NCBI GenBank assembly: GCA_030998225.1
Contig: JAPYXD010000739.1
Coordinates: 620,001-684,000, forward strand
Source: Diplolepis rosae
Lineage: Eukaryota > Arthropoda > Insecta > Hymenoptera > Diplolepididae
Direction of reading: 5' to 3'
Length of the DNA stretch: 64,000 nucleotides
The notes under the pieces are model-generated. The model was not told where the DNA came from. It saw only the letters and a program-made list of their open reading frames with translations, and did not search any database. Positions 12,431 to 26,170 of this stretch are shown here, piece by piece (position 1 is the stretch's first letter; each line of letters begins with the position of its first letter). The translations under genes and the position numbers were made by a program.

Positions 12431-13199
12431 TTGTTTAGGATCAAGCACCCGGTTGCTAAAACAATACCCCACAGGAAATTTTTTTATATTCACATTTAAA
12501 ATTTATAAAAACAATTTACAATGCATTTTCAATGACCCCGTTGTCTAGGATCAAGCACCAGGTTGCTAAAACAATACTCCACAGGAAATTTTTTTATATT
12601 CACATTTAAATGTTATAAAAACAATTTACAATGCATTTTCAATGGCCCCGTTGACAAGGATCATGCACCAGGTTGCTAAAATAATAATCTACTGGCACTT
12701 TTTTTATATCCACATTTAAACGTTATAAAAACAATTTACAATGCATTTTCAATGACTCCGTTGTTTAGGATCAAGCACCAGGTTGCTAAAACAATAATCT
12801 ATTGTATCTTTTTTTATATTCACATTTAAACGTTATAAAAACAATTTACAGTGGATTTTCAATGTCCCCGTTGTCTAGGATCATGCACCGGGTTGCGAAA
12901 ACAATACTACACAGGAAATTTTTTTATATTCACATTTAAACGTTATGTAATCAATTTACAATGCATTTTCAATGTCCCCGTTGTTTAGGATCAAGCACCA
13001 GGTTGCTAAAACAATACTCCACAGGAAATTTTTTTATATTCACATTTAAACGCTATAAAAACAATTTACAATGCATTTTCAATGACCCCTTTGTTAGGAT
13101 CAAGCACCAGGTCGCTAAAATAATAATGTAATGGCACTTTTTTGAAATTCGAAATCTTAGTCTTTCAACAGAAATTCTATTGCATTTTCAATGACCCCT

Positions 13200-13309
13200 T
13201 TGTCTAGGATCATGCACCAGGTCGCTAAATTAATAATCTACTGGAACTTTTTTTATATACACAATTAAACGTTATAAAAACAATTTACAGTGCATTTACA
13301 ATGGCCCCG
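13200..13309 (+). repeat. Representative A monomer, TATACACAATTAAACG subfamily
   Basis: This complete monomer has TTAATAATCTACTGG in the linker and a cassette A variant reading TATATACACAATTAAACG, ending CAGTGCATTTACAATGG. It usually follows a B monomer of the CTATTGC type and precedes a monomer with CAGTTCGCTAAAATTATAAT, so it holds a fixed place in a recurrent three- to four-monomer order. It is largely confined to Region I and the Region I-like blocks. Confidence 0.9.
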
Positions 13310-15890
13310 TTGTCTAGGATCATGCACCAGTTCGCCAAAATTATAATCTAGTGGAACTTTTTTGAATTTCGAACACTCAGTCTTTCAACAGAAATTCTGT
13401 TGCATTTTCAATGACCCCGTTGTCTAGGATCATGCACCAGGACGCTAAAATAATAATGTAATGGAACTTTTTTGAAATTCGAAATCTTAGTCTTTCAACA
13501 GAAATTCTATTGCATTTTCAATGACCCCTTTGTCTAGGATCATGCACCAGGTCGCTAAATTAATAATCTACTGGAACTTTTTTTATATACACAATTAAAC
13601 GTTATAAAAACAATTTACAGTGCATTTACAATGACCCCTTTGTCTAGGATCATGCGCCAGGTCGCTAAAATAATAATCTACTGGAACTTTTTTTATATTC
13701 CCATTTAAACGTTATATAATCAATTTACAATGCATTTTCAATGACCCCGTTGTTTAGGATCAAGCACCAGGTTGCTAAAACAATACTCCACAGGAAATTT
13801 TTTTATATTCCCATTTAAACGTTATATAATCAATTTACAATGCATTTTCAATGACCCCGTTGTCTAGGATCATGCACCAGGACGCTAAAATAATAATCTA
13901 ATGGAACTTTTTTGAAATTCGAACACTTAGTCTTTCAACAGAAATTCTATTGCATTTTCAATGACCCCTTTGTCTAGGATCATGCACCAGGTCGCTAAAT
14001 TAATAATCTACTGGAACTTTTTTTATATACACAATTAAACGTTATAAAAACAATTTACAGTGCATTTACAATGGCCCCGTTGTCTAGGATCAGGCACCAG
14101 GTCGCTAAAATAATAATCTTCTGGAACTTTTTTGAATTTCGAACACTCAGTCTTTCAACAGAAATTCTGTTGCATTTTCAATGACCCCCTTGTCTAGGAT
14201 AATGCACCAGGACGCTAAAATAATAATCTACTGGAACTTTTTTGTATTCACATTTAAACGTTACAAAAACAATTTACAGTGGATTTTCAATGACCCCGTT
14301 GTCTAGGTTCATGCACCAGGTCGCAAAAGCAATAATCAACTGGAACTTTTTTAAATTCGAACACTTAGTCTTTCAACAGAAATTCTATTGCATTTTCAAT
14401 GACCACTTCTTCTAGCATCATGCGCCAGGTCGCTAAAATAATAATCTACTGGAACTTTTTTTATATTCCCATTTAAACGTTATATAATCAATTTACAATG
14501 CATTTTCAATGACCCCGTTGTTTAGGATCAAGCACCAGGTTGCTAAAACAATACTCCACAGGAAATTTTTTTATATTCACATTTAAATGTTATAAAAACA
14601 ATTTACAATGCATTTTCAATGACCCCGTTGTCTAGGATCATGCACCAGGACGCTAAAATAATAATGTAATGGAACTTTTCTGAAATTCGAAATCTTAGTC
14701 TTTCAACAGAAATTCTATTGCATTTTCAATGACCCCTTTGTCTAGGATCATGCACCAGGTCGCTAAATTAATAATCTACTGGAACTTTTTTTATATACAC
14801 AATTAAACGTTATAAAAACAATTTACAGTGCATTTACAATGACCCCTTTGTCTAGGATCATGCGCCAGGTCGCTAAAATAATAATCTACTGGAACTTTTT
14901 TTATATTCCCATTTAAACGTTATATAATCAATTTACAATGCATTTTCAATGACCCCGTTGTTTAGGATCAAGCACCCGGTTGCTAAAACAATACTCCACA
15001 GGAAATTTTTTTATATTCCCATTTAAACGTTATATAATCAATTTACAGTGCATTTTCAATGACCCCGTTGTTTAGGATCAAGCACCAGGTTGCTAAAACA
15101 ATACTCCACAGGAAATTTTTTTATATTCACATTTAAACGATATAAAAACAATTTACAGTGCATTTACAATGACCCCTTTGACTAGGATCATGCACCAGGT
15201 TGCTAAAATAATAATCTACTGGAACTTTTTTTATATCCACATTTAAACGTTATAAAAACAATTTACAATGCATTTTCAATGACTCCGTTGTTTAGGATCA
15301 AGCACCAGGTTGCTAAAACAATACTCCACAGGAAATTTTTTTATATTCACATTTAAACGTTATAAAAACAATTTACAATGCATTTTCAATGACCCCGTTG
15401 TCTAGGATCAAGCACCAGGTCGCTAAAAGAATAATCTAATGGAACTTTTCTGAAATTCGAAATCTTAGTCTTTCAACAGAAATTCTATTGCATTTTCAAT
15501 GACCCCTTTGTCTAGGATCATGCACCAGGTCGCTAAATTAATAATCTACTGGAACTTTTTTTATATACACAATTAAACGTTATAAAAACAATTTACAGTG
15601 CATTTACAATGGCCCCGTTGTCTAGCATCAGGCACCAGGTCGCTAAAATAATAATCTTCTGGAACTTTTTTGAATTTCGAACACTCAGTCTTTCAACAGA
15701 AATTCTGTTGCATTTTCAATGACCCCTTGTCTAGGATAATGCACCAGGACGCTAAAATAATAATCTACTGGAACTTTTTTTGTATTCACATTTAAACGTT
15801 ACAAAAACAATTTACAGTGGATTTTCAATGACCCCGTTGTCTAGGTTCATGCACCAGGTCGCTAAAGCAATAATCAACTGGAACTTTTTT

Positions 15891-16040
15891 TAAATTCGAA
15901 CACGAATTCTTCCAACAGACATTCTATTGCATTTTTAATGACCCCGTTGACTAGGATCATGCACCATGTTGCTAAAATAATAATCTACTCGAACTTTTTT
16001 TATATACACAATTAAAAGATAAAAAAACAATATACAGTGC
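15891..16040 (+). repeat. Divergent monomer pair, unique in the window
   Basis: CGAACACGAATTCTTCCAAC, AGACATTCTATTGC and ATTTTTAATGACCCC are followed by CATGCACCATGTTGC, CTACTCGAAC and an A cassette ending AATTAAAAGATAAAAAAACA. It lies at the boundary between the two copies of the 11-kb duplication and is missing from the second copy. The AATTCTTCCAACAG core recurs only near 30,292. Confidence 0.75.
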
Positions 16041-16700
16041 ATTTACAATGACCCCTTTGTCTAGGATCATGCGCCAGGTCGCTAAAATAATAATCTACTG
16101 GAACTTTTTTATATTCCCATTTAAACGTTATATAATCAATTTACAATGCATTTACAATGGCCCCGTTGTCTAGCATCAGGCACCAGGTCGCTAAAATAAT
16201 AATCTTCTGGAACTTTTTTGAATTTCGAACACTCAGTCTTTCAACAGAAATTCTGTTGCATTTTCAATGACCCCCTTGTCTAGGATAATCCACCAGGACG
16301 CTAAAATAATAATCTACTGGAACTTTTTTTGTATTCACATTTAAACGTTACAAAAACAATTTACAGTGGATTTTCAATGACCCCGTTGTCTAGGTTCATG
16401 CACCAGGTCGCAAAAGCAATAATCAACTGGAACTTTTTTTAAATTCGAACACTTAGTCTTTCAACAGAAATTCTATTGCATTTTCAATGACCACTTTGTC
16501 TAGCATCATGCGCCAGGTCGCTAAAATAATAATCTACTGGAACTTTTTTTGTATTCACATTTAAACGTTACAAAAACAATTTACAGTGGATTTTCAATGA
16601 CCCCGTTGTCTAGGTTCATGCACCAGGTCGGAAAAGCAATAATCAACTGGAACTTTTTTTTAAATTCGAACACTTAGTCTTTCAACAGAAATTCTATTGC

Positions 16701-16720
16701 ATTTTCACCAATTCTTCTAG
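16701..16720 (+). repeat. 4-bp deletion marker (partner 26,151)
   Basis: TTTTCACCAATTCTTCTAGC lacks the ATGA of the usual TTTTCAATGACCAC. The same deletion is present at 26,151-26,170 (TTTTCACCACTTCTTCTAGC), 9,450 bp downstream. A shared rare deletion is good evidence that the two surroundings are duplicates. Confidence 0.85.
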
Positions 16721-19160
16721 CATCATGCGCCAGGTCGCTAAAATAATAATCTACTGGAACTTTTTTTATATTCCCATTTAAACGTTATATAATCAATTTA
16801 CAATGCATTTTCAATGACCCCGTTGTTTAGGATCAAGCACCAGGTTGCTAAAACAATACTCCACAGGAAATTTTTTTATATTCACATTTAAATGTTATAA
16901 AAACAATTTACAATGCATTTTCAATGACCCCGTTGTCTAGGATCATGCACCGGGACGCTAAAATAATAATCTAATGGAACTTTTTTGAAATTCGAACACT
17001 TAGTCTTTCAACAGAAATTCTATTGCATTTTCAATGACCCCGTTGTCTAGGATCATGCACCAGGTCGCTAAATTAATAATCTACTGGAACTTTTTTTATA
17101 TACACAATTAAACGTTATAAAAACAATTTACAGTGCATTTACAATGGCCCCGTTGTCTAGGATCATGCACCAGTTCGCTAAAATTATAATCTAGTTGAAC
17201 TTTTTTGAATTTCGAACACTCAGTCTTTTAACAGAAATTCTGTTGCATTTTCAATGACCCCCTTGTCTAGGATAATGCACCAGGACGAAAATATAATAAT
17301 CTACTGGAACTTTTTTTATATTCACATTTAAACGCTATAAAAACAATTTACAATGCATTTTCAATGACCCCGTTGTTTAGGATCAAGCACCAGGTTGCTA
17401 ATATAATAATCTACTGGAACTTTTTTTATATTCACATTTAAACGCTATAAAAACAATTTACAGTGGATTTTCAATGTCCCCGTTGTCTAGGATCATACAC
17501 CGGGTTGCTAAAACAATACTACACAGGAAATTTTTTTATATTCACATTTAAACGCTATAAAATCAATTTACAATGCATTTTCAATGACCCCGTTGTTTAG
17601 GATCAAGCACCAGGTTGCTAAAACAATACTCCACAGGAAATTTTTTTATATTCACATTTAAACGTTATAAAAAAAATTTACAATGCATTTTCAATGACCC
17701 CGTTGTCTAGGATCATGCACCAGGACGCTAAAATAATAATCTACTGGAACTTTTTTTATATTCACATTGTAACAATATAAAAACAATTTACAATGCATTT
17801 TTCAATGACCCCGTTGTTTAGGATCAAGCACCAGGTTGCTAAAATAATAATCTATTGTATCTTTTTTTATATTCACATTTAAACGTTATAAAAACAATTT
17901 ACAGTGGATTTTCAATGTCCCCGTTGTCTAGGATCATACACCGGGTTGCTAAAACAATACTACACAGGAAATTTTTGTATAGTCACATTTAAACGATATC
18001 AAATCAATTTACAATGCATTTTCAATGACCCCGTTGTTTAGGATCAAGCACCAGGTTGCTAAAACAATACTCCACAGGAAATTTTTTTATATTCACATTT
18101 AAACGTTATAAAAACAATTTACAATGCATTTTCAATGACCCCGTTGTCTAGGATCATGCACCAGGTCGCTAAGATAATAATCTAATGGAACTTTTTTGAA
18201 ATTCGAACACTTAGACTTTCAACAGAAATTCTGTTGCATTTTCAATGACCCCTTTGTCTATGATCATGCACCAGGTCGCTAAATTAATAATCTACTGGAA
18301 CTTTTTTATATACACAATTAAACGTTATAAAAACAATTTACAGTGCATTTACAATGGCCCCGTTGTCTACGATCATGCACCAGTTCGCTAAAATTATAAT
18401 CTATTGGAACTTTTTGAATTTCGAACACTCAGTCTGTCAACAGAATTTCTGTTGCATTTTCAATGACCCCCTTGTCTAGGATCATGCACCAGGTCGATAA
18501 AATAATAAACTACTTGAACTTTTTTTATATTCACATTTAATCGCTATAAAAACAATTTACAATGCATTTTTAATGACCCTGTTGTACAGGATCATGCACC
18601 AGGTCGCTAAAATAATAATCTACTGTAACTTTTTTTATAATCACATTTAAACGTTATAAAATCAATTTACAATGCATCTTCAATGACCCCGTTGTCTAGG
18701 ATCATGCACCAGGTTGCTAAAATAATAATCTACTGGAACTTTTTTGAAATTCGAACACTTAGTCTTTCAACAGAAATTCTATTGCATTTTCAATGACCCC
18801 TTTTTCTAGGATCATGCACCAGGTCGCTAAATTAATAATCTACTGGAACTTTTTTTATATACACAATCAAACGTTATAAAAACAATTTACAGTGCATTTA
18901 CAATGGCCCCGTTGTCTAGGATCATGCACCAGTTCGCTAAAATTATAATCTATTGGAACTTTTTTTATATACACAATCAAACGTTATAAAAACAATTTAC
19001 AGTGCATTTACAATGGCCCCGTTGTCTAGGATCATGCACCAGTTCGCTAAAATTATAATCTATTGGAACTTTTTTGAATTTCGAACACTCAGTCTGTCAA
19101 CAGAAATTCTGTTGCATTTTCAATGACCCCCTTGTCTAGGATCATGCACCAGGACGATAA

Positions 19161-19232
19161 AATATTAATCTACTGGAACTTTTTTTATATTCTAACTTAC
19201 ACGCTATAAAAAGAATTTACCGTTCATTTTCA
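19161..19232 (+). repeat. Divergent A monomer
   Basis: The cassette reads ATTCTAACTTACACGCTATA, then AAAAGAATTTACCGTTC, in place of ATTCACATTTAAACGCTATA and AAAACAATTTACAATGC. The flanking monomers are ordinary, so this is a single decayed or converted copy. Confidence 0.7.
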
Positions 19233-19788
19233 ATGACCCCGTTGTCTAGGATCATGCACCAGGTCGCTAAAATAATAATCTAATGGAACTTTTTGAAATT
19301 CGAACACTTAGTCTTTCAACAGAAATTCTATTGCATTTTCAATGACCCCTTTGTCTAGGATCATGCACCAGGTCGCTAAAATGATAATCTAATGGAACTT
19401 TTATTATATTCCCATTTAAACGTTATAAACACAATAAGCAATGCATTTTCAATGGCCCCGTTGTTTAGGATCAAGCACCAGGTTGCTAATATAATAATCT
19501 ACTGGAACTTTTTTTATATTCACATTTAAACGCTATAAAAACAATTTACAGTGGATTTTCAATGGCCCCGTTGTCTAGGATCAAGCACCAGGTTGCTAAA
19601 ACAATACTCCACAGGAAATTTTTTTATATTCACATTTAAACGTTATCCATACAATTTTCTATGCATTTTCAATGACCCCGTTGTTTAGGATCAAGCACCA
19701 GGTTGCTAAAACAATACTCCACAGGAAATTTTTTTATATTCACATTTAAACGTTATAAAAGCAATTTACAATGCATTTTCAATGGCCC

Positions 19789-20537
19789 CGTTGTCTAAGA
19801 TCATAAACCAAGACGCTAAAATAATAATCTAATGGAGCTTTTTTGAAATTCGATCACTTATTCTTTCAGCAGAAATACTATTGCATTTTCAATGACCCCT
19901 TTGTCTAGGTTCATGCACCAGCTCGCTAAATTAATAATCTACTGGAACTTTTTTTATATACACAATTAAAGTTATAAAAACAATTTACAGTGCATTTTCA
20001 ATGGCCCCGTTGTCTAGGATCATGCACCAGATCGCTAAAATTATAATCTAGTGGAACTTTTTTGAATTTCGAACACTCAGTCTTTCAACAGAAATTCTGT
20101 TGCATTTTCAATGACCCCCTTGTCTAGGATAATGCACCAGGACGCTAAAATAATAATCTACTGGAACATTTTTTATATTCACATTTAAACGCTATAAAAA
20201 CCACTTACAGTGCATTTTCAATGACCCCGTTGTTTAGGATCAAGTACCAAGTTGCTAAAACAATAGTCCACAGGAAATTTTTCTATATTCACATTTAAAC
20301 GTTATAAAAACAATTTACAGTGCATTTTCAATGGCCCCGTTGTCTAGGATCATGCACCAGGACGCTAAAATAATAATCTAATGGAGCGTTTTTGAAATTC
20401 GAACACTTAGTCTTTCAACAGAAATTCTATTGCATTTTCAATGACCCCTTTGTCTAGGATCATGCACCAGGTCGCTAAATTAATAATCTACTGGAACTTT
20501 TTTATATACACATTTAAACGTTATAAAAACAATTTAC
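19789..20537 (+). repeat. Six-copy 749-bp block, copy 3
   Basis: This copy has CGATCACTTATTC at 19,851. Its right flank (TTCATTTTCAATGACCCC, then GACGCTAATATAATAATC) matches that of copy 1 rather than copy 2, so it descends with copy 1 through the 11-kb duplication. One base differs in the marker monomer (GAAATACTATTG at 19,873). Confidence 0.88.
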
Positions 20538-23500
20538 AGTTCATTTTCAATGACCCCGTTGTCTAGGATCATGCACCAGGACGCTAATATAATAATCTAA
20601 TGGAACTTTTTTGAAATTCGAACACTTAGTCTTTCAACAGAAATTCTATTGCATTTTCAATGACCCCTTTGTCTAGGATCATGCACCAGGTCGCTAAAAT
20701 GATAATCTAATGGATCTTTTATTATATTCCCATTTAAACGTTATAAAAACAATTAACAATGCATTTTCAATGACCCCGTTGTTTAGGATCAAGCACCAGG
20801 TTGCTAAAATAATAATCTATTGGAACTTTTTTTATATACACATTTAAATGTTATAAAAACAATTTACAGTGCATTTTCAATGGCCCCGTTGTCTAGGATC
20901 ATGCACCAGATCGCTAAAATTATAATCTAGTGGAACTTTTTTGAATTTCGAACACTCAGTCTTTCAACAGAAATTCTGTTGCATTTTCAATGACCCCCTT
21001 GTCTAGGATCATGCACCAGGTCGCTAAATTAATAATCTACTGGAACTTTTTTTATATACACAACTAAACGTTATAAAAACAATTTACAGTGCATTTACAA
21101 TGACCCCTTTGTCTAGGATCATGCGCCAGGTCGCTAAAATGATAATCTACTGGAACTTTTTTTATATTCCCATTTAAACGTTATATAATCAATTTACAAT
21201 GCATTTTCAATGACCCCGTTGTTTAGGATCAAGCACCCGGTTGCTAAAACAATACTCCACATGAAATTTTTTTATATTCACATTTAAACTTTATATATAC
21301 AATTTACAATGCATTTTCAATGACCCCGTTGTCTAGGATCAAGCACCAGGTTGCTAAAACAATACTCCACAGGAAATTTTTTTATATTCACATTTAAATG
21401 TTATAAAAACAATTTGCAATGCATTTTCAATGGCCCCGTTGACTAGGATCATGCACCAGGTTGCTAAAATAATAATCTACTGGAACTTTTTTTATATCCA
21501 CATTTAAACGTTATAAAAACAATTTACAATGCATTTTCAATGACCCCGTTGTTTAGGATCAAGCACCAGGTTGCTAATATAATAATCTACTGGAACTTTT
21601 TTTATATTCACATTTAAACGTTATAAAAACAATTTACAGTGGATTTTCAATGGCCCCGTTGTCTAGGATCATGCACCGGGTTGCGAAAACAATACTACAC
21701 AGGAACTTTTTTTATATTCACATTTAAACGTTATAAAAACAATTTACAATGCATTTTCAATGACCCTGTTGTCTAGGATCAAGCACCAGGTTGCTAAAAC
21801 AATACTCCACAGGAAATTTTTTTATATTCACATTTAAACGTTATAAAAAAAATTTACAATGCATTTTCAATGACCCCGTTGTTTAGGATCAAGCACCAGG
21901 TTGCTAAAACAATACTCCACAGGAAATTTTTTTATATTCACATTTAAAAGTTATAAAAGCAATTTACAATGCATTTTCAATGGCCCCGTTGACAAGGATC
22001 ATGCACCAGGTTGCTAAAATAATAATCTACTGGCACTTTTTTTATATCCACATTTAAACGTTATAAAAACAATTTACAATGCATTTTCAATGACTCCGTT
22101 GTTTAGGATCAAGCACCAGGTTGCTAAAATAATAATCTACTGGAACTTTTTTTATATTCACATTTAAACGTTATAAAAACAATTTACATTGGATTTTCAA
22201 TGTCCCCGTTGTCTAGGATCAAGCACCAGGTTGCTAAAACAATACTCCACAGGAACTTTTTTATATTCACATTTAAAATTTATGTAATCAATTTACAATG
22301 CATTTTCAATGACCCCATTGTCTAGGATCATGCACCAGGTTGCTAAAACAATACTCCACAGGAAATTTTTTTATATTCACATTTAAATGTTATAAAAACA
22401 ATTTACAATGCATTTTCAATGTCCCCGTTGTCTAGGATCATGCACCAGGTTGCTAAAATAATAATCTACTGGCACTTTTTTTATATCCACATTTAAACGT
22501 TATAAAAACAATTTACAATGCATTTTCAATGACTCCGTTGTTTAGGATCAAGCACCAGGTTGCTAAAATAATAATCTATTGTATCTTTTTTCATATTCAC
22601 ATTTAAACGTTATAAAAACAATTTACACTGGATTTTCAATGTCCCCGTTGTCTAGGATCATGCACCGGGTTGCGAAAACAATACTACACAGGAAATTTTT
22701 TTATATTCACATTTAAACGTTATGTAATCAATTTACAATGCATTTTCAATGACCCCATTGTCTAGGATCATGCACCAGGACGCTAAAATAATAATGTAAT
22801 GGCACTTTTTTGAAATTCGAAATCTTAGTCTTTCAACAGAAATTCTATTGCATTTTCAATGACCCCTTTGTCTAGGATCATGCACCAGGTCGCTAAATTA
22901 ATAATCTACTGGAACTTTTTTTATATACACAATTAAACGTTATAAAAACAATTTACAGTGCATTTACAATGGCCCCGTTGTCTAGGATCATGCACCAGTT
23001 CGCCAAAATTATAATCTAGTGGAACTTTTTTGAATTTCGAACACTCAGTCTTTCAACAGAAATTCTGTTGCATTTTCAATGACCCCGTTGTCTAGGATCA
23101 TGCACCAGGACGCTAAAATAATAATGTAATGGAACTTTTTTGAAATTCGAAATCTTAGTCTTTCAACAGAAATTCTATTGCATTTTCAATGACCCCTTTG
23201 TCTAGGATCATGCACCAGGTCGCTAAATTAATAATCTACTGGAACTTTTTTTATATACACAATTAAACGTTATAAAAACAATTTACAGTGCATTTACAAT
23301 GACCCCTTTGTCTAGGATCATGCGCCAGGTCGCTAAAATAATAATCTACTGGAACTTTTTTTATATTCCCATTTAAACGTTATATAATCAATTTACAATG
23401 CATTTTCAATGACCCCGTTGTTTAGGATCAAGCACCAGGTTGCTAAAACAATACTCCACAGGAAATTTTTTTATATTCCCATTTAAACGTTATATAATCA

Positions 23501-24499
23501 ATTTACAATGCATTTTCAATGACCCCGTTGTCTAGGATCATGCACCAGGACGCTAAAATAATAATCTAATGGAACTTTTTTGAAATTCGAACACTTAGTC
23601 TTTCAACAGAAATTCTATTGCATTTTCAATGACCCCTTTGTCTAGGATCATGCACCAGGTCGCTAAATTAATAATCTACTGGAACTTTTTTTATATACAC
23701 AATTAAACGTTATAAAAACAATTTACAGTGCATTTACAATGGCCCCGTTGTCTAGGATCAGGCACCAGGTCGCTATAATAATAATCTTCTGGAACTTTTT
23801 TGAATTTCGAACACTCAGTCTTTCAACAGAAATTCTGTTGCATTTTCAATGACCCCCTTGTCTAGGATAATGCACCAGGACGCTAAAATAATAATCTACT
23901 GGAACTTTTTTTGTATTCACATTTAAACGTTACAAAAACAATTTACAGTGGATTTTCAATGACCCCGTTGTCTAGGTTCATGCACCAGGTCGCAAAAGCA
24001 ATAATCAACTGGAACTTTTTTTAAATTCGAACACTTAGTCTTTCAACAGAAATTCTATTGCATTTTCAATGACCACTTCTTCTAGCATCATGCGCCAGGT
24101 CGCTAAAATAATAATCTACTGGAACTTTTTTTATATTCACATTTAAACGCTATAAAATCAATTTACAATGCATTTTCAATGACCCCGTTGTTTAGGATCA
24201 AGCACCAGGTTGCTAAAACAATACTCCACAGGAAATTTTTTTATATTCACATATAAACGTTATAAAAACAATTTTCAATGCATTTTCAATGACCCCGTTG
24301 TCTAGGATCATGCACCAGGACGCTAAAATAATAATGTAATGGAACTTTTCTGAAATTCGAAATCTTAGTCTTTCAACAGAAATTCTATTGCATTTTCAAT
24401 GACCCCTTTGTCTAGGATCATGCACCAGGTCGCTAAATTAATAATCTACTGGAACTTTTTTTATATACACAATTAAACGTTATAAAAACAATTTACAGT

Positions 24500-24725
24500 G
24501 CATTTACAATGACCCCTTTGTCTATGATCATTCAACAGGTCGCTAAAATAATAATCTACTGGAACTTTTTTTATATTCACATTTAAACGTTATAAAAACA
24601 ATTTACAATGCATTTTCAATGACCCCGTTGTTTAGGATGAAGCACCGGTTTGCTTAAACAATACTCCACATGAAATTTTTTTATTTTCTCTATTAACCTT
24701 TATAAAATCAATTTACAATGCATTT
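24500..24725 (+). repeat. Divergent monomer pair with ACCGGT
   Basis: Two successive monomers carry clustered changes: CTATGATCATTCAACAGGTC, then GATGAAGCACCGGTTTGC, TTAAACAATACTCCACATG and a cassette reading TTTTCTCTATTAACCTTTAT. The GATGAAGCACCGGTTTGC variant (24,636) is shared with 41,553 and 50,238 in Region II. Confidence 0.75.
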
Positions 24726-26150
24726 TCAATGGCCCCGTTGTCTATGATCAAGCACCAGGTCGCTAAAACAATACTCCACAGGACATTTTTTTATATTCAC
24801 ATTTAAATGTTATAAAAACAATTTACAGTGCATTTACAATGACCCCTTTGACTAGGATCATGCGCCAGGTTGCTAAAATAATAATCTACTGGCACTTTTT
24901 TTATATCCACATTTAAACGTTATAAAAACAATTTACAATGCATTTTCAATGACTCCGTTGTTTAGGATCAAGCACCAGGTTGCTAAAACAATACTCCACA
25001 GGAAATTTTTTTATTTTCACATTTAAACGGTATAAAAACAATTTACAATGCATTTTCAATGACCCCGTTGTCTAGGATCATGCACCAGGACGCTAAAATA
25101 ATAATGTAATGGAACTTTTCTGAAATTCGAAATCTTAGTCTTTCAACAGAAATTCTATTGCATTTTCAATGACCCCTTTGTCTAGGATCATGCACCAGGT
25201 CGCTAAATTAATAATCTACTGGAACTTTTTTTATATACACAATTAAACGTTATAAAAACAATTTACAGTGCATTTACAATGACCCCTTTGTCTAGGATCA
25301 TGCGCCAGGTCGCTAAAATAATAATCTACTGGAACTTTTTTTATATTCCCATTTAAACGTTATATAATCAATTTACAATGCATTTTCAATGACCCCGTTG
25401 TCTAGGATCATGCACCAGGACGCTAAAATAATAATGTAATGGAACTTTTCTGAAATTCGAAATCTTAGTCTTTCAACAGAAATTCTATTGCATTTTCAAT
25501 GACCCCTTTGTCTAGGATCATGCACCAGGTCGCTAAATTAATAATCTACTGGAACTTTTTTTATATACACAATTAAACGTTATAAAAACAATTTACAGTG
25601 CATTTACAATGGCCCCGTTGTCTAGCATCAGGCACCAGGTCGCTAAAATAATAATCTTCTGGAACTTTTTTGAATTTCGAACACTCAGTCTTTCAACAGA
25701 AATTCTGTTGCATTTTCAATGACCCCCTTGTCTAGGATAATGCACCAGGACGCTAAAATAATAATCTACTGGAACTTTTTTGTATTCACATTTAAACGTT
25801 ACAAAAACAATTTACAGTGGATTTTCAATGACCCCGTTGTCTAGGTTCATACACCAGGTCGCAAAAGCAATAATCAACTGGAACTTTTTTTAAATTCGAA
25901 CACTTAGTCTTTCAACAGAAATTCTATTGCATTTTCAATGACCACTTTGTCTAGCATCATGCGCCAGGTCGCTAAAATAATAATCTACTGGAACTTTTTT
26001 TGTATTCACATTTAAACGTTACAAAAACAATTTACAGTGGATTTTCAATGACCCCGTTGTCTAGGTTCATGCACGAGGTCGGAAAAGCAATAATCAACTG
26101 GAACTTTTTTTAAATTCGAACACTTAGTCTTTCAACAGAAATTCTATTGC

Positions 26151-26170
26151 ATTTTCACCACTTCTTCTAG
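26151..26170 (+). repeat. 4-bp deletion marker (partner 16,701)
   Basis: This is the second copy of the deletion that turns TTTTCAATGACCAC into TTTTCACCAC. Its surroundings match 16,150-16,920 base for base over long stretches, then diverge after about 26,390. Confidence 0.85.

Larger units (their letters stand above)
5160..16140 (+). repeat. About 11-kb duplication, copy 1
   Basis: Markers recur in 16,145-26,400: AGTCTTTTAACAG at 6,237 and 17,222, CTATGATCATGC at 7,273 and 18,258, GACCCCTTTTTCTAGG at 7,811 and 18,795 (offset 10,984-10,985), then CGATCACTTATTC at 9,084 and 19,851 (10,767). Copy 1 contains an extra internal duplication of about 2.1 kb (9.0-10.9 and 11.1-12.9 kb), so later offsets are 8,680-10,000 (for example GACCACTTCTTC at 14,401 and 24,071). 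Edges are approximate. Confidence 0.8.
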
